A stretch of 64,000 nucleotides of DNA. Source: Trissonchulus latispiculum (lineage: Eukaryota > Nematoda > Enoplea > Enoplida > Ironidae). Numbering within the stretch: the first letter of the stretch is position 1; every line of letters begins with the position of its first letter. The position numbers were made by a program, and so were the translations under genes. Positions 18,915 to 29,650 of this stretch are shown one piece after another. The notes beneath the pieces are model-generated. The model did not search any database, was not told the DNA's origin, and saw only the letters and a list, made by a program, of their open reading frames with translations. The stretch lies in NCBI GenBank assembly GCA_030248195.1, contig JASAND010028355.1:1-64000 (forward strand), read 5' to 3'.

Positions 18915-19500
18915 CGGTCAGCATCGTCAGCATCCTTCCCGTCAGACCGTATCCCGGTCGTCAGCGTCAGCGTCAGCATCGTCAGCATCCGTCCCGTCAG
19001 ACCGTATCCCGGTCGCCAGCGTCAGCGTCAGCGTCAGCATCGTCAGCATCCGTCCCGTCAGACCGTATCCCGGACGTCAGCGTCAGCGTCAGCATCGTCA
19101 GCATCCGTCCCGTCAGACCGTATCCCGGTCACCAGCGTCAGCGTCAGTGCCAGCATCGTCAGCATCCGTCCCGTCAGACCGTATCCCGGTCGCCAGCGTC
19201 AGCGTCAGCATCAGCAGCGTCAGAGTCAGCGTCAGCATCATCGTCAGCATCCTTCCCGTCAGACCGTATCCCGGTCGTCAGCGTCAGCATCAGCAGCGTC
19301 AGAGTCAGCGTCAGCGTCATCAGCATCATCCCTATCAGGCCGTATCCCGGTCGTCAGCGTCAGCGTCAGCATCAGCGTCATCGTCAGTGTCCGCATCATC
19401 AGCATCCCCGCCATCAGACCGTATCCCGGTCGTCAGCGTCAGCGTCAGCGTCAGCGTCAGTGTCAACATCGTCAGCGTCATCGCCGTCATCATCATCATC
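18905..19500 (+). repeat. GTCAGC-rich minisatellite, open in all three forward frames
   Basis: About eight units alternate a conserved segment (CCCGTCAGACCGTATCCCGG) with a variable number of GTCAGC hexamers, giving units of roughly 50-65 bp. All three forward frames are stop-free for over 600 bases, because the motif lacks stops in any frame. Unit lengths that are not multiples of three cycle each frame through the same three peptide repeats. I do not call a protein here. Confidence 0.8.
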
Positions 19501-20041
19501 ATCCTCATCAGCTTCTCCTGCCCGTGGCCCTGCCTGGCCACCCAATCTACATAAGAACTGATTGGACTATTGCCACAGTGATTGCAGAACTGTTTGGATT
19601 TCTGCCACAGATGATTCCTGGTCCCATCCTGCTCCGGCGCTGGTTACCATGATTCGGTAACCTACTCCCTATAGACAGTGGGAGTACCACAGGACTCTTT
19701 TAGCGCCACCCCGATCCAATTCTTGATCTAAAACTTTTACAGTTACGTAACATGTATGCGTACGATGTAGTGGTATTGTACTCTGCGGTTTCTTCCTTTT
19801 GCCTAAAAAGGATGGTAATTTTACTTATGCTTGCTAGATGGTTCGTTGTGGTTTTTGACGTATAGTACCCCCCGGTTTGCTCCTTTCGTCCTAAACGGTT
19901 CCTCGGATTGACTCCTTTGGCTGACTAAAACCTAATCTGGCAAACCGCGGCGTTGAGTGGTCTGGTATTGAGTTTTGTCGATTTTTGTCTGTATATTTTG
20001 TCCCCCTAGTGTAACTTTACCGGCTTTTTTATTGTGTGAAG
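19501..20041 (+). other. Region upstream of the 3' LTR with a partial LTR-like duplication
   Basis: 19966-20013 (GAGTTTTGTCGATTTTTGTC...) is a diverged copy of the LTR segment at 20054-20101. No clear polypurine tract is seen directly before 20042, which is unusual for an LTR element. Confidence 0.6.
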
Positions 20042-21669
20042 TGTGATGGGTAGGCTGAGTTTTGTCGTTTTTTGTCTGTATATTTTGGGACCCTAGGGTC
20101 TGTCTTTGTACGGTAATTGTCATTCATCTGTTGAATCTTGAATCTGAGGATCGTCAAAACATGATGAGAGAGAGAGTTGTAATAGTGAAGGTGAAGGAAA
20201 TAATTCAAAATACAATTAACGCGAAAATATCTTCTGTTTTGTGGTTGTTGGTGTGTTTGTTCATTTGTTTGTTGGTTGCTTGTTGTCTGTTTGACGAACT
20301 AATATCTAACTACATTTATTTTAATAATTGTATAATTGTCAATATTAATTTACTGTTGGTTAGTGTTGTGAACTCCCTCCGCTTCAGTGGTCTGTATCTG
20401 TGGAAATTTCCTGTTTGTGCCGTTTTGTGGGGTTAGTTGCTGATTAATCGGAAAATTGAGCGAAAAATATTTGTCAAACTTCTTACCTGGGGAGTTTTTC
20501 GTCCCCAGGTAAGCCTATTAGAAACCAATTTAGACACGATAAGAATCTTCTTCCTTTCTAATCGAAAAATTATGGCCGTTTCTCAAAAGACTTCCAACGC
20601 TCGCCGCAAATCCTGACTGACAGTGTTCAGTCAGGACAAAAGAGCGATAAGCTGGGTGACTGACCGAGTCCCAGTTTCTATTTTTCACCCAAGTCAGTCT
20701 TGGGGCAGACTCAGTACAGTACAGTTGTGTCTTGGTTGAATTGGTCTCCGTATTTTCTCAGTCTTTTGGTAACGGTATTCTGTAAGACCCGAAGCGGGCA
20801 AGGTAGTGATTCTAGACAGGCGATATACTATACTCTCTATATCCAAACTATTCCTTTGACAGTTAGCCCCTGCGTACTTATTCTCTGATTTGCTTTGCTG
20901 GAGCGCTATCACTAACTATTTCTCTCGGAGTTTCATCTGGATCTTGGTAAGAGTGTTTGTCTGAAGTCTTGTTAAGTAAGCAAGTAAGGTTACCTCTTGA
21001 AAGAAGCGACAAAATTAACGTGGGCGATTCTTTAGACAATAAACAATTTAATAGTATCAACGGTTAGCATCTCTAAATTGGAGAACTTAAAGTGGGCTTG
21101 CAAGTTGAATTAGCATTGTCTTGATTCTGTCATCAGCTGGGCTGGAAATTTGTCGATTATTGTCAATTTATGTCCTGTCTTCGGTTCTAAACCTGTAAAC
21201 CTGTGTCATTGTATGCTCCTCTATCTCTGTGAAACCGTGTAACTCATCATCCTACTTGTAAAATTGTGGTGTATTGCATAACCGTGTAAGTTAATAGAAT
21301 CGAACTTTCATTCTTGTCTTTAATAGGGAATTTCTGCCAACATTTCGTAGCCATTAGATAATGAACAGAGTGCTTTCTAGTTAAGCTGTACAGATTAGGC
21401 GAACTAATTGATTATTGTGTGACTATACATTCGGGATCTGACCCAGACGGGTTACTTCCGGGTAGAGTTGATATTAACCTGAAGAAGGGGACCCTGTGCC
21501 CGATTGAAAACAACGAGTTAAAATAGAGCGATTCTGTATTGTAATAATTTGGGCTAACTAGTGGGTTGGAGGCTTAAATCCCCTGGAAGGGTAAAAGAGC
21601 GTAAAACCAGTGCTAATAAGAAGTGCATTTTGACTAAATTAACCCTCAGCGAAAGCCTATTTTATTACA
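20042..21669 (+). repeat. 3' LTR of giant element
   Basis: Starts TGTGATGGG and ends ATTACA. It is near-identical to the 5' LTR up to 21435 and diverged from it in 21436-21669. The hairpins at 20485-20510 and 20611-20636 are conserved. Confidence 0.85.
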
Positions 21670-22057
21670 TTATAGTACGACTGAGAAATTATTACAGAGC
21701 AGGTAAAGTAAAGAATTAATGTAATGTCGAAATAGCAAAAATAGTATATCAAAACAACTGTTCTGTAAACTTATAGGAAAACGTATATTGTAGTTGCCCG
21801 TAATGACTTTTTAGAGAACGTTTTTACTTGTTTTATGTATGTGTTCAAAACTTCTTCCACTTTATCAAAGTTTCACTTTCTTGATTGAAATCGCGTTCAT
21901 TGCGACATTCACAAGCGGCAATATCACGAATTTGCTTTCTTGTTTTCTTAGTAGCCTTTCGTCTGCTATGGCGCTGAGCACAGTTTCCTGTATGTTTCCT
22001 CCTTTCATTGATGCGTTTTTGTGTTGAGCAGGCTCTTCGCCTTTTATTCCCGATCCC
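21670..22057. other. Flank with possible BEL/Pao tail
   Basis: No gene recognised. On the minus strand the region after the BEL/Pao end at 22058 has a broken reading frame that may be its C-terminal tail. Confidence 0.3.
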
Positions 22058-22430
22058 TCAGGAATACCACAGGTGGAACCCCCATGTTGGATATGGTTTT
22101 ACCGGATTCTGTTCTTGTACTGTCAGTGGGCTCAGGCATGGCCGTAACCCCATCTGCATGCGTCGCAGGCAAGCTTCTATCCTTTCCTCTAGGCCGCTGT
22201 CGCCTTGCTCTTTTTGGGAGTAAAGCTTTCCTGACTCTAGAGGATACAAAAGTTTTAGCGGTCTTTGTATTGTATTTCCAAACCCAGTTTGAACAATGGC
22301 AGATCTCGCCTTTCCGTCAAACCTGATCACCAATTCTTGTATTCTTCCTAATTTTTATTGTCTTTGTTTCTGACCATCTTCCTTGATGATATCATTCACC
22401 ATTGGGAATATGTCTACCTTACGTACGAGA
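22058..22430 (-). pseudogene. BEL/Pao pol C-terminal remnant (DUF5641-like)
   Basis: The minus strand reads KLGRIQELVIRFDGK then RSAIVQTGFG and RPLKLLYPLE. This matches the domain following BEL/Pao integrases (W.lgrV..l..g.dg..R...v....g...RPi..LyPLE). A stop interrupts the frame around 22334. It is a fragment of the same deleted element as 23050-23430. Confidence 0.75.
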
Positions 22431-22573
22431 GCGGTGATCTTCTGTAGTAATAAGTGAGGCTATAAAAATGAGTTAAAACTTGTTGAGTTCTGTTCAGTTG
22501 CTATACCTGTCATATCCGCAGTTTATCGTATGTTAGCTGCCTGTATCAGAACAACTGACGTACTGAGGCACGC

Positions 22574-23013
22574 TGCATAAAAGTGATTAGTTGATTAGTG
22601 ATTAGTGATTAGTTGATTAGTGTAGCGGTTTCCCGGTCAAAACTAGTGCTGCAGTGCACCATTTTTGGAGTTTTTGGTACCATATCGTAGTTTTGGAAGC
22701 GCTTTATCCAGATTTAACTGATGAATTTATCATCCAACTGATGAAGTATTTAAATTTAATTTATCCTCACTGACTCATTCAGTCAAAGAGAAACTTTGAA
22801 CTCAATCGTATTTTCTTTACTCTTTTCGCCGGCATCACTCCAGTTTAAGTTGTAATTTAATTTAAGCTTTTTAGTTCCTTCACAACGCTCAAAGCGCTTC
22901 CAAATGACATATAAATTGTTATCGCAGCTCATTCGTGGCTTTGATTATCCTCTAAAAACTACTACACTAATCAACTAATCACTAATCACTAATCAACTAA
23001 TCACTTTTATGCA
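22574..23013. mobile_element. MITE with 52-bp perfect TIRs and GATTAGT arrays
   Basis: TGCATAAAAGTGATTAG... at 22574-22625 is the exact reverse complement of 22962-23013. Each arm is built from repeated GATTAGT/GATTAGTT units. The centre (about 335 bp) is non-coding. It lies between two pieces of the BEL/Pao remnant. Confidence 0.9.
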
Positions 23014-23049
23014 ACGGGCCCCTGGGGCTTTAAATGGCGAATCTCGTGG

Positions 23050-23430
23050 GTCATCTCGACAACTTCAACGCGTATGTAGGCCTTCGGCCACCCTGTTCGT
23101 CAATCTTTATCTTCTCATTGATACCAAGGTCACGTTGCGCCTGGATTTTTTGTTGTATCGCTCCTGTATTTCTGGAAACTGCTGAAGACTTCTTTGAAGC
23201 GACTTAAGACGACCTATGGCCAGTTAGAAATTGTCTGGAAAATCCAGATACTTTTCTTTATACGGCCAGGTGATTTCGTATCTACCATCGATGAACTTCA
23301 CTGTTTTGTTGAAAATCTCAACATCTTCGTCGTCGTCCTTAACTTGACCGTCGTCGGAAATTCCAATCGCATCTAATCGCCAATACTTGCCCCATTGCTG
23401 ATCACGTATTGTCAGATATGATTGAAATCA
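23050..23430 (-). pseudogene. BEL/Pao pol remnant (protease-RT junction)
   Basis: Minus-strand reading gives QQWGKYWRLDAIGISDDG, then VKFIDGRYEITWPYK, then LAIGRLKSLQRSL after a stop. This is the conserved BEL/Pao junction between protease and RT (FW.l..iGI.D...f...I.f..grY.v..PWk...LP.N..la..Rl..l). The RT, RNase H and integrase that should follow are absent before the DUF5641-like part at 22058-22430, so this is an internally deleted copy. Confidence 0.75.
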
Positions 23431-23439
23431 CGTTCATCG

Positions 23440-24114
23440 CGATGACGACTATGACGGAAACTCTATTGAAGCACTCAACTTAAACTCCAACCATAACATC
23501 AACAAGCAAATTGGCATGAATGGGTTGCCCCTAATTTTTACTCTTATAAACGAGATAAGTCAATTATCCTAGGATATTACTCCTTGCCCCTATGACAAGT
23601 TTTTATATACTCAAAGAGAACTTTCGAATGATACCAATATTGTGGTTTTTCCACAACTTTGGATTTTGACCCATTTTGGCCGGTTTTGGCCATTTTTGAC
23701 CCAGTTGAGGTTCCGTAACTCACATTTCCTACATTTTGGTGCATTGTACCTACTACAACTTTTTATCTACGCAACGAGAGCTTTCGAATGATACTCACAT
23801 TGAACGGCTTCCGTTACTTTCAATTTTGACCATTTGCAGCATCACCATATCTAGTACTTTCACATGTCGCATCGGGGTGAGCCCCCATGTGTCCGGGAGC
23901 ACTTCACAGGAAGACAAAAAGAAAACCGAAAATATTTTGTCCCGATTTTGCTAAAAAGTCGTCGCATATAAGGGTATTCGCGCACGCAGAACACAAATCC
24001 AAAATTCATTTTTCGATTCAGCTTTTAGTTTGTTCAGCATAAGCTGTAGTTGTAAGTTTAATGTAAGTTTATACTGATAATAAAGTCCCGAATTGCATAG
24101 TGAAGAATAGTAAC
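23440..24114. repeat. Dispersed repeat with TTTCGAATGATA units
   Basis: A unit of about 75 bp (ACTTTTTAT.TAC.CAA.GAGAGCTTTCGAATGATA...TTTTGACC) occurs twice, near 23600 and 23760. A related unit lies at about 58845-58930. There is no coding capacity. Confidence 0.6.
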
Positions 24115-24118
24115 TTAA

Positions 24119-25366
24119 GGGGGTTGGGTCCATCATGAAGAATTTGTAGGCGACGGATTTCGCTCATTTTCACACATAAGTTAGCCACATATATGTATCG
24201 TGCATATCAAGTTTAAATTTTGAGTTGTTTCGTTCAGTTCTTCGTACTCGTAAAGTGACGAGCCATCAATTGTGTGCAATTTGAATATGAGCGAGCACAA
24301 GGATGCTGTAGCCAACTGAGGCAAAGTTTTTAAAATCAACTCTACGTTTGTAGCTTATTTTGATCTATATCTTTAAAAACTATTAAGAAAAACATTTTCG
24401 CACAGTTTCCAGCCGGATGTTCTTGATCAGAAGCTTCTCTAAAGAATTTCTCGTGGAAACAAGGCTTGTTCCTCCTGATGTAATGAAACATTTAACAGCA
24501 GTTAACTTAAAATAGAATCATTTCCGACCCATAGTTCTACGAGAAGAATTCATCGAAGCACTGAGAGCATTCGATTGGTGTATAATATGCCATATTTTGA
24601 AAAATTTTAAAAATCGCTATTTTGAAAAATTCGGGACTTGAGGGTCTCGTTTGGCACGCTGAGAAGTACTGGACGTAGCTATCAGCATAATTCATGCTGC
24701 AAATTAATAGATCCAAAAACATGAATACACAAGTTGGAATACAAAATAAGCAGTTTAGGACCATACTGTTGTCGGAATTTAGCCAAATTTTTACCGAAAT
24801 TTTAAAAATTTTGCTAAAAATGCCCATTTTTGCACCAAAAAAATCTCGAAACTGGAAAAACATACAATGAAATCATTGGTATCAATGGAACCGCCAATTC
24901 AAGTACTACGGAACCCTAGAGTTAGAATTTTTATTTAGGCCTCTGAATTAGAGAAATTTGCAATTCTTTCCGAAGACCCTACTTTCCAGCTGCAAGAAAC
25001 TTTGCATTTTGACGATTTTCGACTGTTTTCGATAAATAAAATTTTTTAAAAAGCTTAGGCCCCTAAATCAAAATTCTACTTCCAGCGCACCGCAGCTTAT
25101 GATTATAACTACATTATAAATACAAAATTATGCAGGATTTTGTACAAACTGTTCGTTGAGAGATTTTTTGGTGCAAGCATAAAATCACCGCTTTTTCTGT
25201 TTCCTATGTTTCATGTGGACCTCAACTTTCAGGTGAAATTACTCAAAAACCGTAAGAGATACGAGTTTAATATGAAAACTCGTTAAAATATCCCACTCAA
25301 AGATCATTATATGTGAAAATGAGCGAAATCGGAGGTGGTCGAAAAATTGACCAAAAATGGACCCCC
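24119..25366. mobile_element. TTAA-flanked MITE, copy 1
   Basis: The ends are GGGGGTTGGGTCC... and ...GGACCCCC, with inner TIR sequence GATTTCGCTCATTTTCACA matching TGTGAAAATGAGCGAAATC. TTAA lies on both sides (24115-24118, 25367-25370), as for piggyBac- or Kolobok-type insertion. A related copy is at 50080-51294. Confidence 0.8.
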
Positions 25367-25370
25367 TTAA

Positions 25371-28300
25371 TTGTGTTTTACAATTCGAAAAACCCCCTAT
25401 ATACATCTTCCAGCAAAAACGAAGATTAGAAAGTGTTTGGCTTACCGTGGTTCCTCCCCCTTGCAATTCAAAAAATCTTAATCTTAAATTTTTCGGAATT
25501 TAAAAATTTTTGCAGTAGTTGAACGGTGGGTCAAAGCTACCCAAACCCATCCCATCTTTTTATTGACCAAAATATAAGATCAAGAAAGCAGCCCTCAAAT
25601 ACGCTCAAAACAAAGCAAATAGGCATCGTTTTATACGTTTTAAGTCAAATGAAATCAAGGTGGCTAGAAGTTAGGTAATATCCAATAACCCACTGCAATA
25701 ATTCCAACTGATGTTGATTTTGTTATGAAAAGATATAGGTTCCTATTAGAACGTTAAAATTTCAAAGGGCAGCGACACTTACTTTTGTTAACTTTTATGG
25801 CTCTTTTTACTTAAGTTGGATTGAATCGACCCAATCATAGCTTGAATTGGATGACTAAAATATAGCCGAGACCTCCCTCCCTTAAAATAACCTAGAGTCG
25901 TCATTTAGCAACCAAGCTATGTATAAATTCTGTTAATATTCTGTGTAGATAGGTACTTTTGCTTTAAGTTAGGTTAAGCTTTTTAATACATTTGATGGCG
26001 TCCAATGTTTGACGTGAGCACTTGTTTTGTTCCTACAAAAATCGCCGTCTTCATTACTAACTTAACTGCTGCAATATTGGGAGCAGTTGTCAATTTTCTC
26101 TGTTAATTTGGACATAAAAGGCTCAGATTATGCATTTTAACTGGCTAATTTCTCATACAGAACTCAGATTCTGAGCCTTAATTTGGTTATTAAGTTAATC
26201 CCATTACGGTGCTATTAAAATATACGGGTTTTATGATCAAACATTAACGATTTCTTGTTTTCAAAGCTTGCTTTATAGGAAGGTTTTAGAATATAGAACT
26301 GTTGATTTAGTTTTTTGTAAAGAATTGTTGCTCAGGTGGCTGAATTATATATGCTCGACATTAAGCAACAATGCTTTAGCAAATCGCAATGTTCGAGCAC
26401 TGACTATTCTTTTAGCTTTTGATTAATTAATTCATTAATTCGTTTAATTATTAATTCAGTCATTGATTCAGATGCTGACTACTTTCTACATGCTGACGGC
26501 AGAAATTTATTTTAAGGCACAAATATTCTAACCCTGGATTGCACCAAATAAAAAAAGAAATGTAGTAATTCATTCTGCACTCGCGCGTTTCCAACTCCAA
26601 AATGACCTAAAACTCATTCATTAAACGGTTTCGATCGAACAGAATTTTGACTTGAACTCGATACTGTTTCCAGAAACTCTCAGGAGCTAGTGTGTTTGAA
26701 AAACATTTAAAATTAGTAAGCTTGAGGGCTCCATGACAATGAACAATGAGACAATTAACAATTAGCTGTCTTCTACACCCTGATAAGAACTTGTGGCAGT
26801 GACCCTGTCTTATTAATAGTTTATCGTAAAATTGAACATATCCGTTGAAATGTTACAATATTTTGCGTCATTAATTTCACTACTCGTAATTCTCAAGAGG
26901 CTTGTGCATAAAACTTGGAACAACTTTCGGATTCTTTTCATCCTGCTTCATAATCATAGTCAGAACACACGAACCGTTCGCATTGCAGCACAAATTGTTC
27001 ACATCATTCAGCACAAAAAGTGCTGGACTTATTTCATGGAGCATAATAAATGAGCGTCTTCAAATACAATTCGTCAATGTCACTAATTCTTCTTTCCTGC
27101 TTGGGCAGTTAGCATAGAACTGTGGATTCTTTTCATCTGTCCGTCCTGAATTCAGTGGCAATTTTTTATGTAGACGCTTTCTCCTTTTTTCCTCTGATTT
27201 AGGGCATTCAATTTTAGACCTGAACAGGACGAACAACGAGTACCCAGTCTATCTGAAATGCCTATTGTGAGGACAGGTTTTAATCAAATTTAGAAAACAA
27301 CCATGGCCTCTGAAAGGTCTGCAGACCAGAGCTCCCCTTTTCCTATCACTTTATCTCTTTCTATAATCAGCTCAGCTGTGCCAAGACCTTCTAAACTTTA
27401 CTGATGTGTTGCCGATTATTTCCTGGACCCAAGGATCCCCTCTTTTTAACAAAGGTTCAGTTGAAGATTCAATGGACGCTATGAAAAATATGCAGAAGCT
27501 TGTAAATAAAAGAATAATCATGTGTATCTATAAAATTATTGGGCATGTTCTATGTACACATTCTTTCTATACTATTTCTGCCTTATATATTATTTATCTC
27601 TGTGTGTGGTATCTTAGCTTAGTAAAAAAGCTACACAACTCGTGTAGGCTTCTTTACACACCTGTCCAGAATATCGTTTCTCTTCCAATTGTCGGCATTT
27701 CTAATTGTGGCAGCGTTCCTGGCTTATTTCAATTTTTTTTAGCATTGAGGAATCCAGAATTTTTTGTTTGCTCCTCAGTTTTATCTTTTTTCATCATTTG
27801 AAGACAAATAGTGTGCATATATGTGCATATATGTGCAATGTAAGGCATAGGTGATTGAACTTTATATATTGACTTTATTTATTTATTTATTTCATTTAAA
27901 ACATCATTTTAGTATCTTGGATTTTATGACTTAGAAAATGGTGGAAACGTGGATGGTATAATTTGATTTTATGTCTTTTCTTTCGTTATCACAAAAACTC
28001 AACGTCAAGTCATAATGCACACATATACAGGGATCAGTTAGGCTTATTTAATACAAATAAAAGTTCGTCATTAAAGCTAGCTAGGCTAGGATCTTATTAA
28101 TTCCTTAAGGTTTCCGTTAGCCTACATTTCTCGAAACTGAGTTTCTTGGTGGACCCAAATCCAAATATTGCTTTGGGAGTCTCAGATGTGTTTGAAGGCG
28201 CCAAATCAATTGATGCAATGCTGACGTCCTGGTTGTGAAAATGGAACTATTTCATATCTTTTAATATAATTAACTAACGTCTGGCAAAAAGGTTCTTTTC

Positions 28301-29460
28301 TAAAATTGCTTATATCGTACCAGCATTCTTCTGAATGTTGGACATGACAAAATAGAGATAAATAATATACTGGCGTAAGTTAGTGTTCGCATTAGGCATT
28401 AGCTTTATGCTTTCCAGAACAAAATTAATGGATCATAGGTAACTTCTGATGGTAGATTAGTTAGGGGGTAAATGATCTCACAATTCAAGTTTCTGCTTCG
28501 ATTAGTGCAGTGTCTTCAAGGCTTGACTGAAACCAATTTTCTGCTTTTAATGTCAGCATAACTGTGTTTTGTAAACACTGAAATGGGGGAGGCAGGTTTG
28601 TTCCCGGGCCAACCCGGAGAAGGCCCCGCCCGGAAATATCTTGACTGAGCCCGGCCCTTAGGGTCCCAAAAGCTCGGCCCTCTACAAGACCCTGTCAAAC
28701 CTCCGAGCCCACCGGGCTCACCGAGCCTACGGGGCCCATCGTGACCAAGTCTACTGTTTGTGTTTTATTGCCTGTCTGTTGCATTTTTACATGTAGAATG
28801 TATAGCTAAAAGTCAAAATATGAAGACTTGGTGGCGTGATAAGATAGGTAATGGCTATGAGAAAATGCTTCTTTTGTAATTTCTTTGCTTAAAAGAATTT
28901 TTATTGGTATATACTTGAATTTGTTTTGATAGCTGCTTTTTGACAAAATATAAAGCTTAAAATTAAATTAAATAGAAAGATAAAAATTATCAAAAATTCT
29001 ACTTAGTTTTTGAATTTTTACGCGATTCCAAGGACACTGCTTCACGTCCGCTCATTCAGAATGGGCAGGTGTTAGCGCAAAAACCTCTGTGTCATTAATT
29101 TTTTCGAATGGAATATTTAATCTAGAACAAACAGCGGCATTCTAGAAATTATAAAATTAAAAACCTTAAGCTAAATTTATTCTCGATATTTTTATTCTAA
29201 ACCGTCCCATTCTGGGTGAGCGGACTGGTAGCTTATGTGAGTCAAAATTCAAAAATGAAGCAGAATTATTGATGATTTTTTGTAAGAATCTGCTAACACG
29301 ATCTAATTCTTAGTAGTTTTGCATAAATTATAATGTAGTTGACGCTAGAAAATTGGTTTTTTACTTACAACAGAATCTGCTTAACCTCGGTGAGCGGACT
29401 GGGATTAGCCCGGGGTGTCCTCTCTGAGTGTTTTTGTCGGTCTGCGCCTCTTTTTTGATT
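25371..29460. other. Long AT-rich stretch without recognised genes
   Basis: Short ORFs at 26832-27117 and 27406-27801 have no recognisable domain or splice-supported extension. They could include untranslated exons of the receptor gene at 34116, but nothing shows it. Confidence 0.3.
28587..28745. repeat. GC-rich patch of CCGGGC/GAGCCC motifs
   Basis: About 160 bp of very GC-rich sequence in an AT-rich setting, with CCCGGGC, GGCCC and CCGAGCC motifs repeated. It resembles the motif-dense ends of the other TIR elements here, but no matching second end was found. Confidence 0.4.
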
Positions 29461-29464
29461 TGGC

Positions 29465-29650
29465 ACCAGTCAGTCCGGCGTCTCCCAAAATTTAACATCC
29501 GCCACTCCTTTTTGACGCTCTTCCGGGATCTAATAGAGAGCCGCCTGGACATAGATCTCCTTAGTAGTCAGGGATTGTGTTACAGTGCGCCAGCTCCAGT
29601 AATGGAGGTAGTACTTAGGTTTAACTCCCAGGCTACTCCATTACACTAAG
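29465..29650 (-). repeat. SINE-like dispersed repeat, copy 1
   Basis: Its reverse complement aligns with 43655-43806: shared GGGAGTTAAACC, then TTAGATCCCGGA.GAG, then a common end GG.GACGCCGGACTG. Read on the plus strand it holds a B-box-like GGTTTAACTCC (29618-29628) within a 46-nt stem-ended segment at 29599-29644. Confidence 0.65.

Larger units (their letters stand above)
2728..21669 (+). mobile_element. Giant Ty3/gypsy-type LTR element with Env-like and OTU domains
   Basis: Seen directly: two LTRs of about 1.6 kb in direct orientation enclose a 15.7 kb interior. The interior encodes Gag, an Env-like glycoprotein, two aspartic proteases, RT, RNase H, integrase, an OTU domain and two small related proteins. 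Pol domain order (PR-RT-RH-IN with a GPY/F tail) is that of Ty3/gypsy. Typical gypsy elements are 5-8 kb, so this one is very large. The Env-like segment lies inside the gag-pol frame rather than after pol. Flanking bases are TTAA on the left and TTAT on the right, so no exact target duplication is seen. Four apparent frame breaks make this copy probably inactive, unless they are assembly errors. Confidence 0.9.

Noticed and set aside
18905..19500. Regular repeats that could suggest a CRISPR array
   Set aside because: The repeat and spacer parts are the same motif family with variable hexamer counts, and the setting is a eukaryotic retroelement; it is a minisatellite.
27406..27801. Possible host exon with a 131-residue open frame
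   Set aside because: No recognisable domain and no convincing splice partners.
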